Assembly (NCBI RefSeq): GCF_015550425.1 | Contig: NZ_JADNAT010000023.1 | Coordinates: 1 to 52,678 of the forward strand | Length of the DNA stretch: 52,678 nt | Direction: 5' to 3' | From: Clostridium sp. 1001275B_160808_H3 | GTDB lineage: Bacteria > Bacillota > Clostridia > Clostridiales > Clostridiaceae | Shown here: positions 38,430-46,998 of the stretch, piece by piece | Layout: each line of letters starts with the position of its first letter | Numbering within the stretch: position 1 is the first letter of the stretch | Position numbers and translations under genes: made by a program | The notes under the pieces: model-generated | What the model was told of the DNA's origin: nothing | Database searches by the model: none | Seen by the model: the letters and a program-made list of their open reading frames with translations, nothing else

Positions 38430-39803
38430 TTGTCTTTTGATTTAAGCAAAGATATAAATAAGAAAGTTCATTTTGTAGGTATTGGCGGCATTAGTATGAG
38501 CGGACTTGCTGCACTTTTGCTAACAAAGGGGTTTAAAGTATCCGGTTCTGATTCTAAAGAATCTGAAATTACTAATAAATTAAAATCTGAAGGTGCCGAA
38601 ATTTACATAGGTCATGATAAAAACAACTTAAAAGATGTAGACTTAGTAGTTTATACAGCTGCTATTCCATCAGATAATCCAGAAATAATTGAGGCTAAGG
38701 ATAAAAATATCGACCTTATGGATAGAGCTGAATTTCTAGGTTTGATAATGAAAGGTCATAAATATAATGTTGCTATATCAGGTACACACGGAAAAACCAC
38801 TTGTACATCTATGCTTTCACATGTGACTTTAAAAGCTAACTTAGACCCTACAATATTAGTAGGTGGTGACTTAGATGTAATTAACGGTAACTTCAAAATA
38901 GGAGATAGTGAATATTTCATAACAGAAGCTTGTGAATATAAAGAATCATTCTTAAAATTTTATCCTTATATAGGAGTTATTTTAAATATAGATGCAGATC
39001 ATCTAGATTATTATAGAGATTTAAATCACATAAAGGAGACTTTTGAAAAATTCTCAAACATAATACCAAGTGATGGATATTTAATAGGTTATTGTGAAGA
39101 TGAAAATGTAAATGAAATATTAAACAAAACTAAATGCAATACAATGAGTTATGGTATAAATAAAGGTGATGTAAGAGCTACAAATATATCTTTTAATAAT
39201 AAAGGTTGTGCAAGCTTCACTGTATGTAAAGATAATAATGAGTTATTCGATGTAACTTTAAATACTACTGGTAAGCACAATATATTAAATGCCCTATCAA
39301 CTATCTGTGTTGGATTAATATTTAATATACCTTACACTTCAATAATAGAAGGATTAAGAGAGTGTAAAGGCGCACATAAAAGATTTGAATATAAAGGTGA
39401 ATTTAATGGTGCTACAATAATTGATGATTATGCTCATCATCCAGTTGAAATTAAGGCTACTTTAGATACAGCAACAATAATACCTCATAAGAATATTTAT
39501 GCTGTATTCCAACCACATACTTATACAAGAACAAAAACTTTATTTGACGAGTTTACTGGATGCTTCTCCGATGTAGACGAACTGTTACTTATGGATATAT
39601 ATGCTGCAAGAGAAAAAGATAATGGTATAGTAAACTCAGAACAACTTGGAGATGCAATAAGAGCTAAAGGAATTAAATGCACTAATATTCATAGCCATGA
39701 AGAAGCTGCAAACTATTTAAAAAATGTAGCTTCCAATGACGATATTATTTTAACTATTGGTGCTGGAGATGTAGTAAAAGTTGCAGATATAATGTTGAAA
39801 TAA
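38430..39803 (+). CDS. murC: UDP-N-acetylmuramate--L-alanine ligase
   Basis: Adds L-Ala to UDP-MurNAc, the first amino acid of the peptidoglycan stem. The 457-residue protein has [19 protein letters not shown] at the N terminus, the ATP loop [16 protein letters not shown] (about 107-122), [12 protein letters not shown] and the C-terminal [16 protein letters not shown]. The frame is open to an ATG at 38370, but AAAGGGG lies 7 nt before a TTG at 38430, and this start gives the family N terminus ([14 protein letters not shown]). Divergent from purR; ended by its own terminator. Confidence 0.94.
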   Translation: MSFDLSKDINKKVHFVGIGGISMSGLAALLLTKGFKVSGSDSKESEITNKLKSEGAEIYIGHDKNNLKDVDLVVYTAAIPSDNPEIIEAKDKNIDLMDRAEFLGLIMKGHKYNVAISGTHGKTTCTSMLSHVTLKANLDPTILVGGDLDVINGNFKIGDSEYFITEACEYKESFLKFYPYIGVILNIDADHLDYYRDLNHIKETFEKFSNIIPSDGYLIGYCEDENVNEILNKTKCNTMSYGINKGDVRATNISFNNKGCASFTVCKDNNELFDVTLNTTGKHNILNALSTICVGLIFNIPYTSIIEGLRECKGAHKRFEYKGEFNGATIIDDYAHHPVEIKATLDTATIIPHKNIYAVFQPHTYTRTKTLFDEFTGCFSDVDELLLMDIYAAREKDNGIVNSEQLGDAIRAKGIKCTNIHSHEEAANYLKNVASNDDIILTIGAGDVVKVADIMLK

Positions 39804-39847
39804 TTATTATTTCAATTTAAACTTATATTATTGTCTTATTAACAAAT

Positions 39848-39908
39848 ACTATAAGAAGTAGAATTATATGATTTCTTCATCTATAAATCTACTTCTTATA
39901 GTTTTTTT
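39848..39908 (+). terminator. Terminator of murC
   Basis: ACTATAAGAAGTAGA and the later TCTACTTCTTATAGT pair over 15 bp around an AT-rich loop, followed by TTTTTTT. Confidence 0.8.
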
Positions 39909-39982
39909 GCCATCTTTTGACTAATATACTAATAATATTGATATTATTTGCTTTTTATGTTTATTTTTGAGCAAGTTTATTT

Positions 39983-40049
39983 TATAATTTACGAGAACTA
40001 CAAGTACTATTCTATGATTTTTTTATTATTTAAAATCTTACATAGTACA
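39983..40049 (+). promoter_or_regulatory. Likely promoter and leader hairpin of punA
   Basis: TATAAT at 39983-39988 (no clear -35) is followed by a leader in which GTACTAT...GATTTT pairs with AAAATC...ATAGTAC around an AT-rich loop (40003-40048). The stem ends before the AGAGGTGA ribosome binding site. I do not recognise a riboswitch. Confidence 0.35.
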
Positions 40050-40072
40050 AATATTAAAATAGAGGTGATTTT

Positions 40073-40891
40073 ATGGATTTATCAAATAAGATTAAAAACG
40101 CTGCAGATTTTATAATGGAAAAGTCTAAATACAAACCAGAAATAGGTTTAATTTTAGGTTCAGGATTAGGCTCATTAGCTGATTCTATAGAAAACCCTGA
40201 ATTTTATCCTTACGAAGAACTTCCTCACTTCCCAATATCAACAGTTGAAGGTCACGCTGGAAGATTAGTTGTTGGTATGTTAAATGGAAAATGTGTTGTT
40301 GCAATGCAAGGAAGATTCCACTACTATGAAGGATATTCTTATAACGAAGTAACATTCCCAGTTAGAGTTATGAAATTACTTGGTGTTGAAAAATTAATTG
40401 TTACTAATGCTGCTGGAGCAGTAAATACAAGTTTTAAGCCTGGTGATTTAATGCTTATAAATGATCATATTAATTTCTCTGGTGACAACCCACTAATAGG
40501 TGCAAATCTTAAAGAATTTGGTCCTAGATTCCCAGATATGTCAAATGCATATAACTCAGAACTTATAGGTAAAGCTTTAAATGTAGCTAAGGATTTAAAA
40601 ATAGATATTAAACAAGGTGTTTATATGATGTTTAGTGGTCCAACTTATGAAACTCCTGCTGAAGTAAGAATGGCAAGAATACTTGGTGGTGATGCAGTAG
40701 GAATGTCTACAGCTCCTGAAGTAATAGTAGCAAACCATTCTGGAATGAAAGTTTTAGGAATTTCTTGCTTAACTAATATGGCTGCTGGAATTCTTGAACA
40801 ACCATTAAATCATGAAGAAGTAGTAGAAACTTCTAATATGGTTAAAGAAAAATTCACTACATTTATGAATAAAATAATTGAAGTAATATAA
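40073..40891 (+). CDS. punA: Purine-nucleoside phosphorylase
   Basis: Splits purine nucleosides with phosphate, in salvage. The 272-residue protein is the trimeric high-mass type: LILGSGLGSLADSIE, GHAGRLVVG, MQGRFHYYEGYSYNEVTFPVRVMKLLGVEKLIVTNAAGAVN, SGPTYETPAEVRM and the substrate Asn in CLTNMAAG. AGAGGTGA precedes the ATG. It is followed 98 nt later by a nucleoside transporter on the same strand, which fits a nucleoside uptake and breakdown unit. Confidence 0.95.
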   Translation: MDLSNKIKNAADFIMEKSKYKPEIGLILGSGLGSLADSIENPEFYPYEELPHFPISTVEGHAGRLVVGMLNGKCVVAMQGRFHYYEGYSYNEVTFPVRVMKLLGVEKLIVTNAAGAVNTSFKPGDLMLINDHINFSGDNPLIGANLKEFGPRFPDMSNAYNSELIGKALNVAKDLKIDIKQGVYMMFSGPTYETPAEVRMARILGGDAVGMSTAPEVIVANHSGMKVLGISCLTNMAAGILEQPLNHEEVVETSNMVKEKFTTFMNKIIEVI

Positions 40892-40916
40892 CTTTAAATA
40901 AATTAATTAATTTATT

Positions 40917-40973
40917 TATACACATAAGAAGAAATCGATATAAATTATACACATAAGAAGAGATCGATATAAA
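40917..40973 (+). repeat. Tandem direct repeat in the transporter leader
   Basis: Two 28-nt units (40917-40944 and 40946-40973) separated by one base differ at one position (GAAATCGAT against GAGATCGAT). They start TATACACATAAG and end ATCGATATAAA, and lie directly upstream of the ribosome binding site of the transporter gene. Confidence 0.9.
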
Positions 40974-40989
40974 CGAAGGAGAAATAAAA

Positions 40990-42210
40990 TTGGAAAGATT
41001 AGTTGGAATAATAGGGGTCATAGTTATAATCGGAATAGCTTTTTTACTTTCAGAAAACAAAAAGAAAATTAATTGGAAACTTGTAATAACTGGATTAATA
41101 TTACAAATTGTATTTGCAATATTAATCTTAAAAGTTCCAGTTGGTAGAACAATTTTTGAAGGTGCTAGTAATGCAATAACAAAATTATTAGACTTTACTA
41201 AAGAAGGTACGGACTTTTTATTTGGTCCACTTGCAGATTCTAATGGAATAGGATTTGTATGGGTTGTTCAAATATTACCTACAATAATATTCTTTTCTGC
41301 ATTAATGGGAGTATTATATTATCTTGGAATAATGCAATTTATAGTTAAGTTTATTGCTAAATTTATTGGAAAATTACTTGGAACTAGTGGATCTGAAACC
41401 TTAAGTGCAGTTGGTAACATCTTTTTAGGCCAAACAGAAGCACCGCTCCTTGTTAAACCATTTGTTAAAGACATGACTCGTTCAGAACTTTTAGCTATAA
41501 TGGTTGGTGGTATGGCTACTGTTGCTGGTGGTGTTATGGCGGGATATGTTGCTATGGGTGTAAATGCTGGGCATCTACTAGCTGCAAGCATTATGGCTGC
41601 TCCTGCTGGATTAATACTTGCTAAAATTTTAGTTCCAGAAACAGAAGAAAGTAAGACTAAAAATTCAACTGACATTTCAGTCGAAAATACAGCTTCTAAT
41701 ATAGTTGAAGCTGCTGCTAATGGAGCAAGCGATGGTTTAGGATTAGCATTAAATGTCGCTGCTATGTTACTTGCATTTATAGCTTTATTAGCTCTTGTTA
41801 ACTTTATAATTGGAGCTATTGGTGGCCTATTTGGGTTCCCCGAGCTAAGTTTTCAATGGATACTAGGAAAGTTATTTTCCCCATTAGCCTTTGTTATGGG
41901 AGTTCCTACTGTTGATATATCAGCAGCTGGAAGCTTACTTGGTCAAAAAATAATATTAAACGAATTTGTTGCTTATTCTGAACTTGCAAATCTAATAAAA
42001 CTTGATATGTTACAACCAAAAACTACAATGATATTAACATATGCATTATGTGGATTTGCTAACTTTAGTTCTATAGCAATACAAATAGCTGGTATAGGTG
42101 GTTTAGCTCCTGATAGAAAAGGAACTATTGCTAAATTAGGCTTTAAAGCTCTAATTGGCGGAGTACTTGCAACATGCCTAACTGCAACTATAGCAGGAAT
42201 ATTATTTTAA
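40990..42210 (+). CDS. nupC: Concentrative nucleoside transporter, NupC/CNT family
   Basis: The 406-residue membrane protein has the CNT plan: an N-terminal three-helix part (1-60), the gate domain, then the core with GQTEAPLLVKPFVKDMTRSELLAIMVGGMATVAGGVMAGYV (about 160-200) and the second signature NEFVAYSELANL...LTYALCGFANFSSIAIQIAGIGGLAPDRK. It imports nucleosides with protons or sodium. The start codon is TTG at 40990 with GAAGGAG upstream. Downstream of punA. I cannot tell pyrimidine from purine preference. Confidence 0.92.
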   Translation: MERLVGIIGVIVIIGIAFLLSENKKKINWKLVITGLILQIVFAILILKVPVGRTIFEGASNAITKLLDFTKEGTDFLFGPLADSNGIGFVWVVQILPTIIFFSALMGVLYYLGIMQFIVKFIAKFIGKLLGTSGSETLSAVGNIFLGQTEAPLLVKPFVKDMTRSELLAIMVGGMATVAGGVMAGYVAMGVNAGHLLAASIMAAPAGLILAKILVPETEESKTKNSTDISVENTASNIVEAAANGASDGLGLALNVAAMLLAFIALLALVNFIIGAIGGLFGFPELSFQWILGKLFSPLAFVMGVPTVDISAAGSLLGQKIILNEFVAYSELANLIKLDMLQPKTTMILTYALCGFANFSSIAIQIAGIGGLAPDRKGTIAKLGFKALIGGVLATCLTATIAGILF

Positions 42211-42250
42211 ATAAATATATAAATCTTAAAATTAACTATAAAATTTATTC

Positions 42251-42480
42251 AATTTCAAGTAGGCTTTATTGCCTTAAAGAAGTTAATCTCTTATTTTTTA
42301 TAAATGGTCTCACGAAACGTGAGACCCTTTTAAACCATTGATTTTACTTACTTAAAGGCATTTTTAAATTTAAATAGAAATTTTTATATATTATTTATAT
42401 ATATGCAAAAAGGGAAGCTCGAATTAGAACTTCCCTTTTTGTCGACTAATATCAAAATTTATTTTGATACAGACCCTTTT
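42251..42480 (-). repeat. Dispersed structured intergenic element, copy B (downstream of the Xaa-Pro peptidase gene)
   Basis: Full-length partner of 25324-25552. On the minus strand: P1 (42450-42469, TATCAAA/TTTGATA), P2 (42407-42440, 14-bp stem with one G.U), the invariant 29-nt stretch (42328-42356), P3 (42306-42326, GGTCTCACG/CGTGAGACC, perfect) and the tail. P3 is GGTCTCACG here and GGGGGTCGCG in copy A, with both arms changed together. P1 begins 15 nt after the stop of the gene at 42485. It also lies behind the plus-strand nupC, whose terminator may be P3 or P2 read on the other strand. Confidence 0.75.
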
Positions 42481-42484
42481 AATT

Positions 42485-43561
42485 TTATATTATAGTTATA
42501 TCCTTAGTTACTGAATTTAGAACTTCACATCCATCTTTAGTTACTAACACTAAATCTTCTATTCTTACACCAAAGTCATCCTTTAAATATATTCCTGGTT
42601 CAATTGAGAATATCATTCCTTCTTTAATCTCCTCATGATTTGATGAACTAACATCCCCAAAATCATGATCTTCTATTCCAATACTATGTCCTGTTCTGTG
42701 AGTAAAATATTCTCCATACCCAGCATCTTCAATGTAATCTCTTGCTGCCTTATCTATATCAGAGAACTTCATTCCTTCTTTAACCTTACTTATAGCACTT
42801 AAATTTGCTTCTTTAACTATATTATAAATTTTTGCATGTCTTTCACTTGGTGCTTCACCGAAAAATACAGTTCTAGTCATATCTGAACAATATGAATTAT
42901 ACACACCTCCTATATCTATAACTATACTATGTCCCCTTTTTATAGTATCATTACTAGAATGATGATGAGGGTCTGCTCCATTAGGACTAATAGCAATTAT
43001 AGGTGAAAATGAAAATTCATTTACTCCATGCTTTTCATATAAATCCACTAATAAATTAGCATAATACTTTTCTGTCTTTCCCTCTTCTAATCTGTTCCAT
43101 AATTCAAGCATTACTTTATCATTTATTTCTGAAGATTTTTTCATTAATGCAATTTCTTCTTGATCCTTTATCATTCTTAACCTATCAATAATAGGTGATG
43201 AATTAACAAAAGCCTTCGCTCCATTATTATTCATAAGTTTTATTAAGAAATGTGCTGGCCAATTTTTATCCACACCCAATGTACTTTCTTTATCCACAAT
43301 TGTGCATAATATTTTTATTGGATCTTCGATATCTGTGTACCAAACTAAATCTACGCCTAGGTCTTCATATATAGGAAATAACTTATTCACTATAAGTTTA
43401 TGATTTCCCTTTGTACTTAAATATAAAGCTATCATTCTTTCTCCAGGAGAAAACCACTTTCCTGTTAAGTAAAAAATAGCTGGAGGAGATGATATAATCA
43501 TTTGATTTAATCCTTGCTCTTCCATTGCTTTTAAAACATTGTTAACTCTATTTAATTTCAT
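42485..43561 (-). CDS. Xaa-Pro peptidase, M24 family (PepQ/PepP-like)
   Basis: The 358-residue protein has a creatinase-type N-terminal domain (1-125) and an M24 pita-bread domain with all metal ligands: Asp in IVIDIGGVY, Asp in YCSDMTRTVFFG, His in THRTGHSIGIEDHD, Glu in IFSIEPGIYL and Glu in GVRIEDLVLV. It removes or splits residues before proline in the cytoplasm. Prolidase and aminopeptidase P types are not separable here by eye. AGGAGG precedes the ATG. Monocistronic, followed by the structured element. Confidence 0.9.
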   Translation of the reverse strand: MKLNRVNNVLKAMEEQGLNQMIISSPPAIFYLTGKWFSPGERMIALYLSTKGNHKLIVNKLFPIYEDLGVDLVWYTDIEDPIKILCTIVDKESTLGVDKNWPAHFLIKLMNNNGAKAFVNSSPIIDRLRMIKDQEEIALMKKSSEINDKVMLELWNRLEEGKTEKYYANLLVDLYEKHGVNEFSFSPIIAISPNGADPHHHSSNDTIKRGHSIVIDIGGVYNSYCSDMTRTVFFGEAPSERHAKIYNIVKEANLSAISKVKEGMKFSDIDKAARDYIEDAGYGEYFTHRTGHSIGIEDHDFGDVSSSNHEEIKEGMIFSIEPGIYLKDDFGVRIEDLVLVTKDGCEVLNSVTKDITII

Positions 43562-43858
43562 ATATTTTACCTCCTAATTTTTTTCTATAAATATAATATA
43601 CCTCATCATGTAGATAATATCTATTTATAATAATATTATTAAATTTATTTATAGCAAATATTTAAAATGATATAATATATATTATGCGATTAAAAATAAA
43701 CCAAATAATTTATATATTTTCGATTTTACTTGAATATAAATAATTATATTAAGCATTTAATATAAAATTAATTTAATTATGCGATTTATTATTAAAACAT
43801 ATATATTTAAATCCAATAATAGCTTTAAAATTATATATTTATTTAGGAGGATTATCTC

Positions 43859-44557
43859 ATGAAAATAGCTGCAATTTCAGATATACACGGAAATATTTAT
43901 TCACTAATGAAGGTCTTAGAAGATATTGATGAACAAAAGGTTGATTTAGTAATTTGCCTTGGAGATTTAGTTGGCTATGGTCCTCATCCAAATGAAGTTA
44001 TTGCTTTAATTAAGAGAAGAGAAATACCTTGTATAAAAGGTAACTATGATGCATCTGTAGTTGATGGAGGATTTACATTCATAAGAGATACTAGCATAAA
44101 TTCCTTTGCACTTCCTTGGGCATGTGAAGAAGTTAGAGCCTCCAATAAATACTATTTATCACAACTACCAACATATTTAGATTATGATATTAATGGAGTT
44201 AAAATTAAATTTACTCACGGTAGCCCAAATGCCATAAATGAATACCTATTTGAAGATAAAGAAAATACTGAAAAGGTAATGAGTGAATTAGAAGAAGATA
44301 TTTTAGTTTGCGCACATACTCATATTCCTTCATATAAAAAATTTAATAATAAAATATTTATAAATGTAGGAAGTGTTGGCAAACCAAAAATAGGTCGTCC
44401 AAACGCAACTTACTGTATACTTAATATTGATGAAGATAAAAATGTGGATGTTAAATTTAGAGAGCTAGAATATGAATTCAAAAGAATAGTAAAAGATTCT
44501 CAAATGCTCAATTTTCCTGCTCAATTAGTTTCCTCTTACGAGAGTGGAAATGAATAA
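43859..44557 (+). CDS. Calcineurin-like metallophosphoesterase (YfcE/DR1281-like)
   Basis: The 232-residue protein has the five metallophosphoesterase motifs in order: SDIHGNIYS, CLGDLVGYGPHP, KGNYDASV, FTHGSPN and CAHTHIPSY, and the late GSVGKPKIGRPNATY of the small bacterial group. It probably acts on a phosphodiester or phosphomonoester; the substrate is unknown. AGGAGGA precedes the ATG. It converges with the small cytochrome b5-like gene across a shared terminator. Confidence 0.9.
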   Translation: MKIAAISDIHGNIYSLMKVLEDIDEQKVDLVICLGDLVGYGPHPNEVIALIKRREIPCIKGNYDASVVDGGFTFIRDTSINSFALPWACEEVRASNKYYLSQLPTYLDYDINGVKIKFTHGSPNAINEYLFEDKENTEKVMSELEEDILVCAHTHIPSYKKFNNKIFINVGSVGKPKIGRPNATYCILNIDEDKNVDVKFRELEYEFKRIVKDSQMLNFPAQLVSSYESGNE

Positions 44558-44562
44558 TAATA

Positions 44563-44599
44563 AAAAAATTGCTACGATTACATAACGTAGCAATTTTTT
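44563..44599. terminator. Bidirectional terminator between phosphoesterase and b5-like genes
   Basis: AAAAATTGCTACG / CGTAGCAATTTTT, 13-bp arms with a 9-nt loop, between two convergent stop codons. Confidence 0.85.
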
Positions 44600-44600
44600 A

Positions 44601-45038
44601 TTATTCTTCCCAACTACATTTTTTAGTATAATTCATTACCCCTACTACTATTAATTTAGACAAAATATTTTTATCCCCGTTATGACAATTTTTAAAAGCT
44701 TCACTATAGTCGGAACCTGCTTTAATTCCAAAATGCTTGCCATCTTTCCATTGAGGCATATCGCGCGTATCATATATAGTTCCATCTACAGCAATATATG
44801 CTGGCATTCCATTTTCTCCATTATATAAAGACAATTCTTCCTCAGTTAATTGAAGTAATTCTTCGTCTCTATTTTTATTATAAAAACTTACCTCCTCTAA
44901 GTATGAACTAATTTGATTACAAACTCTATCCATAACCTGTAATATATTTTCTTTATATTCTTTTGGATATGTTACTAACATACTTTTTAGCTGATTTAAT
45001 TCAATAAATTTTTCTTCTAAAAACCCCTTATAATCCAT
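44601..45038 (-). CDS. Small protein with cytochrome b5-like heme/steroid-binding domain
   Basis: The 145-residue protein has an N-terminal helical, charged region (about 1-55) and a C-terminal cytochrome b5-fold domain of the MAPR type (about 62-140): LTEEELSLYNGENGMPAYIAVDGTIYDTRDMPQWKDGKHFGIKAGSDYSEAF. The classical b5 HPGG is absent; a KDGKHFGIKAG loop takes its place, as in the progesterone-receptor-like branch, where a Tyr can ligate heme. The start chosen is the second ATG, since the first overlaps the GGAGG site. Heme binding is not proven. No signal peptide, so cytoplasmic. Monocistronic. Confidence 0.78.
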   Translation of the reverse strand: MDYKGFLEEKFIELNQLKSMLVTYPKEYKENILQVMDRVCNQISSYLEEVSFYNKNRDEELLQLTEEELSLYNGENGMPAYIAVDGTIYDTRDMPQWKDGKHFGIKAGSDYSEAFKNCHNGDKNILSKLIVVGVMNYTKKCSWEE

Positions 45039-45084
45039 ATAATCCTCCATAAAATATTATCTAAAATTATATTATGATTTAAAG

Positions 45085-45113
45085 TTGCAAATGTTAGTGA
45101 ATTGGTGTAAAAT
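45085..45113 (+). promoter_or_regulatory. Promoter of the asnS T-box transcript
   Basis: TTGCAA (45085-45090), 17 nt, TAAAAT (45108-45113), just upstream of the T-box stem I. Confidence 0.65.
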
Positions 45114-45139
45114 CGTAATAAACATTATAAATTTTATTA

Positions 45140-45452
45140 CTATGACGAGAAGAGTAGCTATATGGAGGTAGTCTTAGCGAGTAAGGAATGGTGTGAGCCT
45201 TATACGAAGCCTTTAGTGAAGAACATCTCTGAGTTTCTAACCGAACAAGTGAAAATTATCATCTTTCATTTATATAAGATGTATATTAGGTTAATTAATT
45301 AGTTTCACTTAAGTAGACTTAGACGGATTCAAACCGTTATTATTTGAATGACATTACTTGTGTCAGTAGAGTGGCTATTTATACGATAGCAATCTGGGTG
45401 GTACCGCGAAATTATCCTTTCGTCCCTATTTTAGGGATGAAAGGTTTTTTAT
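45140..45452 (+). promoter_or_regulatory. T-box riboswitch, asparagine specific, controlling asnS
   Basis: Stem I carries GAGAAGAGTAG, GGAATGGTGTGAGCC and the specifier loop TGAAG-AAC-ATCTCTGAGT, whose codon AAC (45222-45224) reads asparagine. A long stem II/III region follows, then the T-box GGGTGGTACCGCG at about 45396-45408 and a terminator CTTTCGTCCCTA...TAGGGATGAAAG with a T-run at 45445-45450. Uncharged tRNA-Asn would favour readthrough into asnS; the cognate tRNA-Asn genes are at 5006-5292. Confidence 0.95.
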
Positions 45453-45483
45453 TTTACAAAAAATTATGGTAGGAGGAACAATA

Positions 45484-46878
45484 ATGGATAAAGTTATTTT
45501 AGTAAAATCACTTTACAGAAATCAAGATGAATATTTATCTAAAGAAATAAAAATTTCTGGTTGGATAAGAACTCTAAGAGCATCAAATGCTTTTGGATTT
45601 ATTGAAGTAAATGACGGTACATTTTTTAAGAATGTTCAAGTAGTTTTTGATAATAAACTTGATAACTTTAAAGATGTATCAAAACTACCTATTAGCTCAT
45701 CAATAACAGTTATAGGTACTTTAGTTGCAACTCCAGAAGCTAAGCAACCATTTGAAATTCAAGCTAAGGAAATAGTTATAGAAGGTTTATCTCAATCAGA
45801 TTATCCACTTCAAAAGAAGAGACATACTTTTGAATATCTTAGAACTATTGCTCATTTAAGACCAAGAAGTAATGCATTTTCAGCTGTATTTAGAGTACGT
45901 TCAGTAGCAGCTTATGCTATCCACAAATTCTTCCAAGAAAGAGGATTTGTTTATACTCATACTCCATTAATAACTGGAAGTGACTGTGAAGGTGCTGGAG
46001 AAATGTTTAGAGTAACTACTTTAGACCTACACAATGTTCCAAAAACTGAAGAAGGTGCAATAGACTTTAAGCAAGATTTCTTTGGTAAAGAAAGTAACTT
46101 AACAGTATCAGGACAATTAAATGCTGAATGTTATGCTTTAGCATTTAGAAATGTTTATACTTTCGGACCTACTTTCAGAGCTGAAAATTCTAATACAGCA
46201 AGACATGCAGCTGAGTTCTGGATGATAGAGCCTGAAATAGCATTTGCTGATTTACAAGATGATATGGAATTAGCTGAAGATATGCTTAAATATGTTTTAG
46301 AATATGTTTTAGCTGAATGTCCAGAAGAAATGGCTTTCTTCAATCAATTTGTTGATAAAGGAATTCTAGATAGATTAAATCATGTTATGACATCTGACTT
46401 CGGAAAAGTAACTTATACCGAAGCAGTTGAAATATTAAAGAAAGCTGATAAGAAGTTTGAATACCCTGTTGAATGGGGAATTGATCTACAAACAGAACAT
46501 GAAAGATATCTTACTGAAGAACACTTCAAGAAACCTGTTTTTGTAACTGATTATCCAAAGGATATAAAGGCATTCTATATGAGATTAAATGATGATGGAA
46601 AAACAGTTGCTGCAACAGATCTTTTAGTTCCAGGTATAGGAGAACTTATCGGTGGTAGCCAAAGAGAAGAAAGATTAGACATCTTAACTAAGAGAATGGC
46701 TGAACTTGGACTTAACGAAGAAGATTACTGGTGGTATTTAGAGCTTAGAAAATACGGAGAAACTAAGCACGCTGGATTTGGATTAGGATTTGAAAGACTT
46801 ATTATGTATATTACAGGTATGTCAAATATCAGAGACGTAATTCCATTCCCAAGAACTACAGGACAATCAGACTTTTAA
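45484..46878 (+). CDS. asnS: Asparaginyl-tRNA synthetase
   Basis: Charges tRNA-Asn. The 464-residue class IIb enzyme has the N-terminal OB-fold (about 15-105, [25 protein letters not shown]), motif 2 [25 protein letters not shown] and motif 3 [28 protein letters not shown]. The asparagine enzyme is told from AspRS by the shorter C-terminal half and the asparagine T-box. The frame is open six codons further upstream, but that ATG overlaps the AGGAGG site; the ATG at 45484 follows it properly. Confidence 0.96.
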   Translation: MDKVILVKSLYRNQDEYLSKEIKISGWIRTLRASNAFGFIEVNDGTFFKNVQVVFDNKLDNFKDVSKLPISSSITVIGTLVATPEAKQPFEIQAKEIVIEGLSQSDYPLQKKRHTFEYLRTIAHLRPRSNAFSAVFRVRSVAAYAIHKFFQERGFVYTHTPLITGSDCEGAGEMFRVTTLDLHNVPKTEEGAIDFKQDFFGKESNLTVSGQLNAECYALAFRNVYTFGPTFRAENSNTARHAAEFWMIEPEIAFADLQDDMELAEDMLKYVLEYVLAECPEEMAFFNQFVDKGILDRLNHVMTSDFGKVTYTEAVEILKKADKKFEYPVEWGIDLQTEHERYLTEEHFKKPVFVTDYPKDIKAFYMRLNDDGKTVAATDLLVPGIGELIGGSQREERLDILTKRMAELGLNEEDYWWYLELRKYGETKHAGFGLGFERLIMYITGMSNIRDVIPFPRTTGQSDF

Positions 46879-46883
46879 TATAG

Positions 46884-46918
46884 GAACCCCTAGTGAATAT
46901 TATATTTACTAGGGGTTC
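46884..46918 (+). terminator. Terminator of asnS
   Basis: GAACCCCTAGT / ACTAGGGGTTC, 11-bp arms around an AT-rich 12-nt loop, a few bases after the stop codon. The following U-run is weak. Confidence 0.7.
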
Positions 46919-46998
46919 TATATTAAAAGCACCATAATTTTATAATAACTATTTATCTATGAGACTATTTATAATTTTTTTATAAATGCACTAAGATA

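Noticed and set aside
40917..40973. Two 28-nt repeats as a minimal CRISPR
   Set aside because: The spacer is one base long, so there is no array.
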